From contig CM041777.1 of assembly GCA_023374045.1 (NCBI GenBank), forward strand, positions 479,919,594-479,983,593: a DNA stretch of 64,000 nt, given 5' to 3'. Position 1 is the first letter of the stretch. The number at the start of each line of letters is the position of its first letter. The notes below the pieces were generated by a model that was not told where the DNA came from, made no database searches, and was given only the letters and a program-made list of their open reading frames with translations. The DNA is from Limonium bicolor (taxonomy: Eukaryota; Streptophyta; Magnoliopsida; Caryophyllales; Plumbaginaceae). Positions 33,420 to 46,235 of the stretch are shown in pieces. Position numbers and translations under genes: made by a program.

Positions 33420-35790
33420 GAAACAGATATTACTGATAACTCCTATCTCTATCTCTGTTACAACTGCAGTAGCTGACCATGCTGTTGTGAGCTGTTTCAA
33501 AAAAAAATTTGAACTTAGAAGCATGCTTAATTAGATGGCTAGACAACTAGGAGAAACAGTCACATAATGAAACAACCATGAAACAGAAAAGAAGCATGCA
33601 TCAGTGTTTATCTGTCTGTCAGTTTTCTTTCAGTTTCTGAGATTTAAGTGTTGTGTAAGGGCGTACAGAAGCTTATAAAGATTGTGTTGTGTGTGTCAAT
33701 GAACTTAAAACCACTCTAACACACTCAAGTATGGGTGGAAACACTTGAGTAAGTTGGGAATCCAATCTGATACAATAACCGTGAAGAAAAAAAAAACAGA
33801 ACCAAGATTTCTAGAAACCAACAGTGGTTATCAGTTTTAAGATGCTTCAGTTTTAGTTCCTAAGGTTCTGTGTTCTGAATAAATGGCTTGTGATGTGGGT
33901 TAATGAATCTAAAACATTCTAACACTCCTAAATAAAGATAAGAGTATCTTGAGTAAACGAAAACCCCACCTGTTGCATAATCGTGAGATAAGAAGAAGGA
34001 TATTACAGGAGACTAGTTTCTGTTTTAGGAACTTTGATTTCAGTAACACTAGGAATATGTCTTAGATATCTGTAAACCTAGGAACAACTAAACCTCTAGA
34101 CAAGAATGTGAACCAACTAGTACTTTGGATTAGATTCAGAAGAAGAAGAAGAAAGAAAAACTGGTGCAAGAAACTGTCTTTCTATGACAATGAAAAATTT
34201 CAGTTTCTGTGTATAGGAATTCCAGAAGAGTGACATGGGTAATCTTAGGACCGTTATGAGAATAACCCTGGCTAGACAACTAGTTGACTGAGTAATGAAT
34301 TCGGAGAAAGAGAGAGGATAAATGGGTGATCACAGAAAGACAAACATAGTAATGAGGAAACACCAGTTTTATTGCAGTTTGAGTTCAGTTTTTCTTAGCA
34401 GATAGGTGTCTGGTTGTTTCTCATGTCTGTAACAGAACTGTTTTGGGTTTGTTTGGGTTTAAAAGCTTGATGGGATTCCTAAGTAACTGAGTAAATCATT
34501 GTGAAGAATCAAGGATCAAAACGTAAGTTAAACAAAAAAAAATGGAAGAGGAAGTCCAACTGGTGCAGTTTCTGTTCTAAAATCTTCAATTCAGTAAAAC
34601 AGTTACAGTGACATCAATAAGATTGCTTGAATCATTCTTGGGTCTAAAAAGAATCTCGATACACCAGTAGTTAAGTTGGGTAAGGATATGAGGAGAGTAT
34701 AATCAGTTAAAAGAAAAACAGACAGTGAAGGAAGCAATAACACAATCAGCTCCTGTTTTGATTTCAGTTGGATTTCAGTTTCAGTTCCTATCAGAGAGGT
34801 TCTGATTAATTCTATGTGTCTACAACGTTGCCTTGAGTTTAGTTTGAGTTAGAAATTTGATAACGCACCAAATTGACAAGGTCAACAGTTTAGAAAGGCT
34901 AGGAGGAATGTAACTAGATAAAAGACAGACAGGTAAGAAAGCAAGAGCACATACACGTTCTGTTTTGATTTCAATACTAGAGATTTTATGTTTCTGTATA
35001 ACAAAAATTGTAGAGAGCATAAAGGGATAACCTTGAGTGGTTCAAGAGTTTAAAACCAAGCTAAAACACTTAACTAAGTGTGTAAGCACATCGGTAAGAT
35101 AGAGAAACAAACTATAATTCAACTGTGAATGAAACAGAAGAAAAAACAGACAGAACACATATCTGTTTTGAACTAAATTCTACAATTCTGATCTTCTGTA
35201 TAGGAACCTTTATGAGTTTAAACAGGGTGTTGGTAAATCTGTTTTGAGGTCAAAACTATACTTAGACACTTACTTAGGTAGCTAAACAACCTAGGGGAAA
35301 TTCAAATCAGAACCGTGAGCAAACTACAAGATACAAGATGGATTATCAGGTTATAGTTTTGGTTTTACAGTTTGACAGTTTTGACTGATTTCTGTAAAGT
35401 GAGTGTCTGAGGTGATAACACCATGCTTTTGAGTTGTTTTTGAGTCCAACCTTTTTCCAATGCAAGTAGGGAGTGGTGTAATAGCTTGCGAAGTTTGGAA
35501 ACCAATCAGTAAACCTAAATAAAGAACTGAGGAAGGAGTAAACAGATGCTGCTCCAGTTTCTTGTTTCTTCTGTTTCAGATGCTGTAGAGTTGTTCTGTG
35601 TCTGTAACAGATTGAAATGAACTTGTAAAAACACCAGGAAATGAGTAACTAAACAGATGAGAAAGAGGGAGTGAAACAGAAATCAAATCGAGAAAAGAGG
35701 AACAAAACAGAAGAGGAAAGATTTAACAAACTTAATGCATCAGTTCAAGCTGTTTCTGAAATGAATAAATTCTTGTACAGATCTGTTACA
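33420..35790. repeat. Diverged tandem repeats in element A 3' LTR
   Basis: Counterpart of the 16600-18990 array, with the same units and a few indels. Confidence 0.55.
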
Positions 35791-38019
35791 GAGGTATACT
35801 AAGGGTGGAATTTAGTTAAGTGGTGATGCAGTCCTAGATCTATCAATCTGTAGTGGGGAAATGGTAGGATGGTGAGTTGAGTTGTGAAAGGAATTAGATG
35901 TACATATATATATGTAACCGATAATCAAACAAGTGTGAAAAGACCTTGGGTTATATTTTACCACAAGGTTTTTGGTGTTATAAAAATTAAATACCTACAA
36001 TATATTATAAGATGTGGTAGTTTTATGAGTAATGAAAGTATATAAAGGAGCTCAAATGTGGCACATGTGTATACTATTTTCGATACATTCCTAAGTTGCC
36101 AAGCCACACGTAATAAAGTCTAGTGACACATAAAATATCGTACCATATAACATTATGGAAAAGATGTAACACAAATAATATTATGTGACTAAGGATATAG
36201 TTATTCAAGCTGTTATGCTAAATACATACATACATAAATAAAAACGTACCAAGAAATAAAGTTATACACTATAACTATAACGACATAAAATACTAAGGTT
36301 AGTATAGGACCTTGGTTTGATAAATAAACCCTAGTGAAGTATCATAAGTGTATAACGTAAGGTTTCATGCTCTAATGTAAACCGAGTATTAACTCATACA
36401 ACGAGTAAGGGGTCATCAAATATTAATAACGATACTTTAACTAGTAACAAATGTTAAGTCTGGAGACATAGTACTAGAATTTCAACGTTATTCGGAAATA
36501 CCGAATTGTGCTGTCATGTGGATTGACGCTTAGTGTTCCTTGTATTACTAGATCGCATTTCCGACGTACGCGCTCGAAAGCTCTAGTGGCCTGCACTGCA
36601 CGAATCTAGACTACGGTGTACGGTATGTAAAGGAGTTTGATCCGAGTTGTCTTGTGGAATTCCTCGGGCTCGGATTTGTTTGATAACTTGTATGTCTATG
36701 TGTGATGTATATGTGTTTACTGCATTACTTATTTATGCACGATATAACACTATGACCGACTATAGATCGGCTTATATAAAACTACATATACGAGTTGTGT
36801 GACTGTGATTACCGTTGCCCGACCTAATACATTAAGTATACAAGTATGTAGCTATAACCTAAGTAACACACTTAGGAACGGGACACGACATTGTCGGTCC
36901 TTAGAGCTTCAACTCTAAGATAAATACTACCTAGAATCATTCTAGGCATGCGTAAGACCCATAGGGCAGCCAACAAGTAAGTGATGTATTCCATAATTAA
37001 ATCTGCAATTGGATCACTAACTAACGAAGCTAACAGTAAAGTGTGAATGAAAGTTATGTGAACCTTAATCCAGACAGTCATTGGTTGCTGGTCGCGCGTA
37101 GAGATCTCTTGGGTTAACCTGTGTCGGGTTTTCCCTAGTAAATCCTGAACGAGCCTAGATAGATCGTCAGGCGGAGTGTGCTACCGTTGGCACCAGGCCC
37201 TTGGCCACTTAAATGGACGCCTTTACAAAGGCAAAGTGAATTAGTCCCAGAGTCTTCGGATGATCAGGGCAGTGAGCACCTTGTGTGTACGTGGGACTAC
37301 TGTCCAAGTGAATATAATTCGGGATGTCCTAACTGACTCCCGACAGTGCTAACCTAACCAACAACATGTGAAGGCCCGGTGGGCCGAGTGATGTGAAACT
37401 AAGAACAGCTTGTGAACTATCGATGCTAATGTGATGTACGATGTGTTGCTGTTATGTGTGTACCTGTGATGATTGTTACATGCTTAATTATGTTTTACAG
37501 TTCCTGCTATATTCTGTAAACCGACATTGCATGTAACGAACCTAATAAAAAGACGGTTAATACAACCTAATTGACCACTAGGGTCCAGACTCGGCATACT
37601 CAGCGTTTATCGCTGAGCCTTTATGGCTTTATGCAGGATGATGATCACAGACGAAGCCGGAGTGCGGGGTCGGGTAGTAGGATGTTGTGGATTTTGGATT
37701 TACCGTTTCTACCTCGTTATGTATTAAGTAATTTCACTAGAAATGGGTTGTAAAATTTGGATTATGTTAGATGCTCACAGTAGTTATACTTTTGATACTT
37801 AGCTAGACATGTAGGCGGTATCTCGTTGTCACCGCGGTTTGTATTGTTATGTTTAATGTTGTTAAGTTGTTGTATTGCTACATCACTCGTATGGGCGGGT
37901 GATGGCAAGTAACACCCATGTGAGTTATACTATTGTAATTTCTTCCGCTGTGAGACGCCTTTATTTCCTGTTCACGTGAGCGACTATTACGTCATGTTTG
38001 AGAGGGGTGTTACAGTTAC

Positions 38020-41000
38020 GCCTGATAAATATAATTACCAAGTTCTCTATAAACATTCATAACAACTTCCATCACAATAGATTACCGAGTATCTAAGTGC
38101 ATAATTTAATTACATCAATTCTTGAATCTAACGCGATTTACAAATTCCCAAAATCCAAAAAGGAATGTACTACATAGTACACCGGCTAGACAAAAAGGGC
38201 TGCACGCCCGTGTACAACTCAGTACACTACCAAAATTCTCTAACTACCAAAAGGCCTAACAACCCGGTCGCATCTTGACCATCAACAGTCTCGAGTACCT
38301 GAAAAATAAACATTGGCCCCAAAGGGGCTCAGCACAACTGCTGGCATGAAATTTACATACCCCGCATGCTAACGGGGGAGCGCTGACTATTTGGTCACAT
38401 ACGTGGAGTTCGTTTTATTTGAAACAACATGCTAAATAGAATACATAGTAATCATGCAAGATATCACACCACATAAGACATAACATAAGCAAAGGAAATA
38501 AATCATGATCATCGAGGCCTTGAGATTCTCTCCTCAAGTTCTAGCCTTATGTCAAAGTTAGTTAGTTACTCATCCGGGTTAATCGGATGTTCTTAACTCT
38601 TATCTCTTGACCATATGACCCATACTAGTCATGAGCATTGATTTCTCAATTATTCTTACTCTTGAATACTCATTAAGTTAATTCGGTGGACCTCCGGGCA
38701 GAGATAGACAATCTCAACACCAGGATTTAGTTTGGCTTACTTCCCCGGGTTGCGACCATACGGTTCGAAACCATGGTGGGAAGGCTAGGCCAGAATTCAG
38801 AAATAATCTCTCTTCCCTCCTCATTCTCATACGTGGCCGAAACTCTTTCGGACTTCTCACATACTCCAATTTACAATTTCTCAAGTTAGAATTGTTACAT
38901 AGTTAGAGAGTTAGTGAAATCATTCTTTCAACACTTCAGGGTTAGCGCACTTCACACCCAAGCAATCAAGAACTTCATCCACGATTATGCATTTCATGAA
39001 TTATACAAACTTCAAGGTTAAAGTACACTCCAACAAGGAATAATACACTACAAGCACAAGAAAGTGCAATAAACCGATTCGTGCATTTTATCTTGATTAG
39101 ATGATAACACATAACATACAAACACAAATCGAGGAAACCTCGTTAGCATACAGCGCATGAGAAAATCATACCGTTCACCGTAGCTCTTGATCACCGACTC
39201 TCCTTCGGAGTCCAACTATTCGAATCCTATAACATACATGGAATCGTACGGTTAATTCTCTATAATTAACCTAACTCGTTCCTTCATTAAGGTTTCCCGA
39301 TTTACAATTACTAATTCCTTACAACTCATACATAGCCACACAAGTCCTTTACTTCTCATTATTTCATAAGCTTGTTTCCTTAGGTTTTATATGCATATTA
39401 TTTTCCCTCATCATCATCACTCTCCCCATGGTCTACTGCTTAAGCCCCATTTTTTTTTTGACCCGACAGACCTTACCCAGGGTCGGTCCCAAGGTCGGTT
39501 GAAGTCAATAGGTTGGGGTTTCGAAAAATTCAACTTCGGCCGACCTTCCCAGGGTCGATCCCAAGGTGGATCGAAGTCAGTAGGTTGCTGTTCTGAGAAA
39601 TTTCAACCCGACCGACCCTACCGAGGTCGGTCCTAGGGTCGGTCGAAGTCAGTAGACTTCCGGGTTTGCAAATTCTGGCTCGACCGACCTTCCCAGGGTC
39701 GGTCCTAAGGTCGGTCGAAGCCAGTACTACTCATTTAACTTTGTTTTAACTCCATTCTTCTACCCATTTCTTCCCTAATATTTTCCAAAGCATTCTAAAC
39801 ATGTTCAACACCAATTTTGACGCTCTAAAATCCCCTAAACCACTCACTAAGCTCATTACTCATTTCTATGTAAATTTTACACAATTTTCACTCTTAATCT
39901 TCTTCCTTAGGTTCTTGCTACAGTTTTTGTTTTCTATCTCAATGGTTCGCCAACTAGTGTTGCTCTAATACTCATCTTGCATTATTTTCTTTCCCACATT
40001 CTACCCATCTACACAATCATCTCTAATCTAGTTTCCTAGGTGATTAACTACTCAAGTTCAACACTAAAACACAACTAATCAACCTAGGTTATTTCTACTC
40101 ATCCAAGCACCTAAGTCATTTAGTTTCTAGAGAAATTTTGACATAGTTCCCCTACAATTATATCATTCTCACCACATTATTTTGCTCATACAACTCAGTT
40201 TTACATCCCTGTTTAACCAAGACATCAACAACACTAAAATAACTCAATCTCTCACTCAATATTTTCCTGCACAAGCTCAACAATAATTCCATTGTACAAT
40301 AACTTAAATACTTGGCTCTAAGGCCCTTAAACATCAACATAATTCATACTAGAATACCTTTCCATCATTTGTTTACCTTTTTCTAGTTATACAATACTTA
40401 AGAATGCATTTCCTCATACTTCAAGACACTAAGGTTCATCCAAAGGTAAGTTCATTACCTTGGTGTTTTCTTGATTTGTTTCTCCTTTCTCTTCTTGCTC
40501 TTTCCTTCCTCTTCTTACTCTTTCTTTTCTTTGTTATTGCCTCACAACTTGGTCAAGCTACAACCCATATTTAAAGGTATACATAACAATGCTAAGTAAA
40601 TCCATCATTCATGAATTAACCCTAGAATTCAAGAGAGTTTTGGAACTCAAAAATGAGTGATTACCTTTCAATCACTAGGTGGAGTCTTTGGATAGCAAAA
40701 GAATAAGATTCCAGCTCCTAACTTGAGGCCAAAATCGGCTGGACAAGGAACAACAAGAGCTCAAAATCTAGAATTTTCTATATTGTAAAAGAGGGCTAGA
40801 AAAGAGGGATTTTCGGACTTCTTTTTACCTTAGAATAACAAGGAGATGAAGGATCTCACAATGGTGTTCTCAAACCTTCAAATGAGCTTTAGCCATGGAG
40901 ATGAAAGTTGAGGTTTTCTATTTTTGAATGAGGAAAATGATCTCCTAAGTGAGGGGAGTTCAATGGTACAGTTTTTATGGAATTTGGACAAGGTTTGAGC

Positions 41001-41649
41001 CTTCAATGATGGAGAAGAAGAGAGGGTTGGTGAGGGCTCATGGAATCGCCACTAAGGGCTGGAGGAGGAAGAGAATTCAGGTTGGAGGGGGAGTACATGA
41101 GAGAGCAAGAGAGGTGGAGAGAGACTCATAAAGTAAGGTAATGTACTTTTGTTTTTTTTTTACTTTTCTTATTTATTCTTTTATTGTTTTGTCCTTTTGT
41201 GTCTAAAAGCAAATAAAGAGAGTGAGAGGGAGGGGTAAATCGTGACACACACCCACACAAGAGTTATAGATTTTTAATTACAAATGGGGAGGAGTATTTT
41301 AGTCTTATACAATTAACACCCCACAAGTTCTCGTTTTTATACTATTCACTAACCGGAACCCGTTTTCTGGAATTTTCTCGTTTAATTAATTTAATGGCTC
41401 TAGACCTTTACTAACATTTAATTATAGTTATTTGATTGACTATAATCATTACAGTCTATTTAACCAGCTTAAAGTCGTGTTTTCCTGGTTTCCTCGAAAA
41501 ACGCGCTTTAAGGTTCGTTTGTGCTTTTAACCCATTTTATGGATCCGTTTTCTTGGGGAATTGTTCCCACATATTTATTTAGGCATAATTAAGCTTCTAA
41601 AATTCTCATTAGCCTAATTAATCACTGTTTTTAAGTTTGGGGTATTTCA
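38020..41649 (-). mobile_element. Element B right (5') LTR, remainder
   Basis: Continues after the GTTAC duplication and ends GGGGTATTTCA at 41649, the reverse complement of the LTR start. Together with 14916-15063 the LTR is about 3.78 kb. It holds the paired hairpins at 38316-38343 and the GACCGACC repeats at 39460-39726. No coding sequence was recognised; ORFs such as 40949-41131 are short and unlike known proteins. Confidence 0.82.
39460..39726. repeat. Palindromic GACCGACC/GGTCGGTC tandem cluster in B LTR
   Basis: Four units of about 70-80 bp, each with CGACCGACC, then GGGTCGGTCC and GGTCGGTCGAAG, capable of strong foldback. It starts about 1.6 kb from the 3' end of the LTR. Confidence 0.75.
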
Positions 41650-43352
41650 ACCAGCTTGATTATGAAGACAACTCGTCAGAAGAGAGCTTATATTTTGACC
41701 TCATGGAGTTTCCTCCCTCTGAAGTCAACAACCAATTTGTCTCCCCCTTCTTTGTTCATCAAGACAATAAGGATTATCATATCCCCAACCTTAAGAAGGA
41801 GGAGACACCACCTCCCTCTGAGTTATCAGAGGAGAGTGCTACAATTAACTTCAAGGAGACACCTCCCTCTGAAGTTTATTTTCATCAAGGCTCTTCCAAT
41901 GAGCCTCACCAGAAGTTGAGGATGTTTACAATCTGAGATTTGAGGAGGAGGAGCCATCAAACTTTGATCTTCACCTGGAGGATCAAGGCCATCTCCACCT
42001 GTGCTCAAGTGATGAATGGTGGAAGCTCAACGTCTACCCGCTAAGTGTGAAGGCCATCTAGAGTGTGTCGGTGAATGTTTTGGTGAGTAGAAAATGTGGA
42101 AAAAGAGTGTTCTGGTGTTGACCGACCCACTGAGACTGACCCAGGTGGGTCGGTCGGTTGAAAATTTTCAAAAAAAATTAGCTACTAGTTTCGACCGACC
42201 CTAAGTGGGTCGGTTGGGTCGAAATTTTTGACTTCACAGCTATTGTCATTGACCTACCCTCTAGGCCGACTGTAGGTGGGTCGATCGAGTCAAATTTTTT
42301 GAAAAAAAAGTACAAATGCACTGCATTTTGAAAACTCCACTTTCCTCCTTCTTGTTTTCGCCCCTAACCTACATACCCCTCGATTCAGCGTAGTAACAAC
42401 TCCAACCTACACACCACCACACCCCTCTCCTCCTAAAATCGCCAGCCACCACCACAGCCAGCTCCGCCGCCACCTTGTCTCTGACGCGCACGGCCCCTTC
42501 TCTGGCACCAGGCACAGCCGCGGCGATAGTAGCGACCTGCCAGCAGCAGCACCCAACCAGAAACCCTAACTTTCTTATATTAACCCCAATCGGATTTTGA
42601 CCGATTTTGCCAAAATTTTGTCACAATTCTTTCTCATTCCTTCTGTAAAACATCAAGGTATGTGATTATAAACCAAACTTATCAGTTTGATTCATTTTTG
42701 TGGAAGTTACACTTTTGGTTGAATTAAGTGCGAACCAAGCGCAGCCTTAGTTGAAAAATTATGATTTTTATGAATTTGGTGATTGGGATTGTTTCTAATT
42801 GTTAACTATAGGGTATGTGTGCAAATTGAGATTGAAATATTACAAATTGATGTTTTAGCGTGATTGTTGTGCTTCATGCCTTAAAGTAAATTATGTTTTG
42901 TTTAGCATGATTTACTTGTGTTTAAATCATGCTATTGCTTTGTGAATAATGCTGGATGATTAGTGATCCTTATTGATCTTCCTTTACCTAGGGTAGTAGA
43001 CTTCTTTGGATTGGATTATGATGTGTCTTATGACCATATTGGTGGATCTAGCTCCTTAAGTTGTGGTACCATAGCCTTGTTAGGCATTAATCGTGAGTGT
43101 GTTGGGTGGGATGTGAATGGTGTGATCATTGGTGACTTTGTGGAGGTTCTTTGAACCGAGGAAGATGAGAAATTTAGGGAAGACTATGCCGAAATTTTCA
43201 TCAAAAACGTGCTTTCCTTTTCTCTCAAATTCTCTTCATGAATAACTTCTTCCTAAAGATTGATTGCATTCTCTTTCATATTCTTTACTTAACTTTGTTG
43301 TTTGTTGTTTTCCTTCTTTCTTTTGTTTCTCTTTTATTTTCATTTTCCGTTT
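41650..43352 (+). other. Remnant E: acidic ORF fragment, repeat block and possible 5' leader intron
   Basis: Starts directly after the B LTR. An open frame of about 95 codons with a recurring PPSE motif runs to 41936. With one frameshift near 41910 it continues to about 42060 (LHLEDQGHLHL). A GACCGACC foldback block lies at 42120-42301. A CAAG|GTATGT donor near 42657 and a CGTTTCAG acceptor near 43353 may bound an intron upstream of the next ORF. I do not recognise the acidic protein. Confidence 0.4.
42120..42301. repeat. GACCGACC-type palindromic block outside the LTRs
   Basis: Three units of about 70 bp with GACCGACCC...GGGTCGGTCG, resembling the cluster in the B LTR. Confidence 0.65.
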
Positions 43353-43397
43353 CAGGAAACAACGAGTCAAAAACTACACCGTAATCCTAAGAGAAAG

Positions 43398-44010
43398 ATG
43401 GGAGAGAGTTCTCACTTTCAGGAAAACCAAGAGAGACTTTTGACACTTGCTCCTCAACGAGACCTTACTGACGGTGTCTTCGTCAGTGAATATTCCAAAA
43501 GCTGGTTCAAGTCTCCCCGACGCCTTGAGATAGTGGGGGAAAGGACAATTGATCCCGCCCTCGATGGGAATCTCCAGCTCTGCTCCTACCTTGACTGCAT
43601 CAACTGGAGTTGTGTGCTGAGCATGGGTGGCCAATACCACCCGAACCTAATTAAATAATTTTATGTTAATGCCACAGTGGACAAGAGGGAACTCGAGATC
43701 AATTCCTATGTTGGTGGTTGACCGATCACGATCACTCGACAGACCTTCTAGTCTTTCCTTGCGATGCCTTGGGATGATATGAACTACCATCACTGGATCG
43801 AAGTTGGTGAACTCGGTGACCACAGAAGGCATTACTTGTCCACCCTGCCTGCTCGAAGAAGAAAGAAAAACCAAAATGGAATGGATGTTGAGGTCCTGAT
43901 GACCTTGAACATGGTAAAAGATCCAGTCAAGCGGATCATGCTAGCGTTGATCCGCCACAACATCCTACCCCGGGTTAGTAAGGACCTCAAGCCACGGATT
44001 GCTTTATCAT
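43398..44010 (+). pseudogene. Putative plant transposon/retrotransposon protein, broken
   Basis: A single frame from the ATG at 43398 to the D LTR, interrupted by stops at about 43656, 43719 and 43752. It resembles the 'putative plant transposon protein' domain seen in plant retrotransposon ORFs (SYLDCINWSCVLSMGG, then FYVNATVDKREL and FLAMPWDD). The 3' end is cut by element D at 44011. It is probably part of an older element into which D inserted. Family call is moderate. Confidence 0.5.
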
Positions 44011-46053
44011 TGAAATACCCCAAACTTAATTAAGGTGATTAAATCAATCTAATATGGTATTTAAGGGCCTAATAGTGCCTAAGGAATATTGGTAAAGAAA
44101 ATAAAACCAAAAGAAAAGAGAAAACGCTTAAAAAGCGAGAAATGTAAAAATGAGTGTTACATAACCATAGGGGTTATGTGACCATGACTAGGATCCTATA
44201 TGGGATCCTAAGGATTAATTATGCCTAAGTAAATATGTGGGAACAATTCTTGAAGAAAACGGATCCATAAAACGGATTAAAAACACAAACAAACCTTAAA
44301 GCGCGTTTTTCAAGGAAACCGGGAAAACGCAACTTTAAGCAGGTTAAATAGACCCGTAATAATTTTAGTCAATCAATTGTATATAATTAGACCTTAGAGA
44401 AGGTCTAGGACCATTAAAATTCATTAAACGAGAAAATTCCGGAAAACGGGTTCCGGTTAGTGAATAGTGTAAAAAATTAGAACTTATGGGGCGTTAGTTG
44501 TAATAAAGCAAAAATAACTCTCCCCCCTTGTAAATAAAAATCAGAAGTTTTATGTGTGTATGAGTGTGGCCGGCTCACTCAACCCCTCTCACTCTCTTTA
44601 CTCTTTCCTAATACACTAAAGGACAAAGTCATAAAAGTAAAAACACTTTTAGAATTCTCTCTCCTCCCTCTCCTCTCTACCCTCACATTTTTTTTCTCTG
44701 CTCCATACTTCTTCTTCTTCATCCCTTCCTGGCATGGCGATTTGGAAATACCCCTCACAACAGATCCATTCCCTTCCATATTTGAAAGCCCAAATCACCT
44801 CCAAATCCTACAAAAAATATACCGTTGAATTCCCCTTGCTTTGGAGATCATTTTCCATCTTTCAAAAATCGGAAATCTCCAACTTCATTTTCATGGGTGT
44901 AACTGTTTTTGGAGCTTGAAGGTGACCATTTGGAGCCCCATCTTCTTCTTGTTGTTCTAAGGTAAGAAAAGGACTCAAAGCTCTTCCTTTCCAACTGTTC
45001 CTTTGTAAAATAAAAAACTCACGTTGAACCCCCATTGTTCCTTGTTCAGACGGTTTGGCATTTCAAAAGGGGAGCTGAAACATTGCCATTTTACTACCCA
45101 AAACTTCATTTAGAAGTTCAAGGTAATACTTCCTTAGAGTTTTAAGTGTTCTCTTACAAGTTAGGGTTTGATTCTTAAGTTAGAAAATTTACTAGCTTGT
45201 GTGTGTATGCCTTGGAACGTGGCTGTAGCTTGGCCTAGTTAAAATCAAGAAACAAGAAAACAAGAACAAAGAAGGAAGGAGGAACAAGAAAAGAAGAAGG
45301 AGAGAAAGGAAAAAGGAATCAAGAAACTTAAGGTAATGAGTTACCTCTGTACAGATTTTAAGGTTTATGTATGTATAAGTACATTGCTTTGGTATAGTGT
45401 AGTGCTACTGCAATTGTAGGAAAGGAAATGGGGTATAGTAGTATTGATTGTATTGATAATTAGAAGCTTTTGAATTAAGTGAATAAAATGCTAAGTGTGA
45501 GCACTAAGTGTGTGGTAAGTGTTTAGGATTTTGTGTGAATGAGGTAAATATTGAACAGGGATGAAAACTGTGTTGAAGGAGAAAAACAATATGGTGAGAA
45601 TACTTATAAATGTAGGGAAACTCTGTCAAAATTTACTTGGGAACTAGGTGACATAAGTGTGAAATGGTGAAGGAAGAACCTAGGATGCACTGGGTATGCT
45701 TGGGATTTGATTGAGTAGTTAATCACCTTGTAAACTAGATTTGGAAGGAGTGTTGTATTGGGTAAGACTTGGGATAAATATAATGGAAATAATGCAAGGA
45801 GAGAACCAATGGGTTAGTGAAGAGAAGTATAGCAAAATTAATAGCAAAGAGTTTAGGAGCATTAGCAGTGGAATAATGATGTAAGGAAACCAAGAAATGG
45901 GTGATGAGTTTAAGGGATGAATTAAGGAGGTTTAGAGTGCCTAATTGGTGTAAATACATGCTAAATTACGTGTGGAAAGATTAGGAAATGATTGGATATG
46001 AAATAGGGGTTGAAAGGAGGCTGAAAAACTGCAAAATATTGTGTAACAGGGCT

Positions 46054-46235
46054 GGTCCGGGTTTACAAACCGGTACACAAACCCAGACCACCCCAAAAAC
46101 ATGCCAGAAGCACATAACAGAGGTTGTTCCAGGTTTGTATCCCGGTACACAAACCCGGACCATAGTAAAAACACGGTAGAAACATTTTTCTAGCTTTGGT
46201 CCGGGTTTGTAACCCCGGACACAAACCCGGACCAC
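46054..46235. repeat. Palindromic GGTCCGGGTTTGT cluster in D LTR
   Basis: Three units of about 75 bp, each with GGTCCGGGTTTGT and ACACAAACCCGGACC arms. It ends about 1.74 kb from the LTR 3' end. Confidence 0.75.

Larger units (their letters stand above)
31867..38014 (+). mobile_element. Element A 3' LTR (6148 bp)
   Basis: Same ends and content as the 5' LTR, with scattered differences. The tRNA-like segment, tandem array and foldback are all present. The transcript should be polyadenylated within it. Confidence 0.93.
15059..38019 (+). mobile_element. Element A: 22.95 kb Ty3/gypsy (Tekay-like) element with AlkB, including TSD GTTAC
   Basis: Complete insertion 15064-38014 with perfect 5-bp duplications GTTAC at 15059-15063 and 38015-38019. 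Order: 5' LTR, PBS, gag with introns, AlkB-1, pol-1, AlkB-2, pol-2, polypurine tract, 3' LTR. The two LTRs differ by scattered substitutions and small indels and look close to identical by eye, so the insertion is fairly recent. RT ([17 protein letters not shown]) and integrase sequence resemble the Tekay/Del branch of chromoviruses. The element is longer than usual because of the 6.1 kb LTRs and the duplicated AlkB-pol block. Confidence 0.93.

Noticed and set aside
39391..39636. 81-codon ORF with repeated GRSQG motifs
   Set aside because: Translation of the GACCGACC repeats, not a protein.
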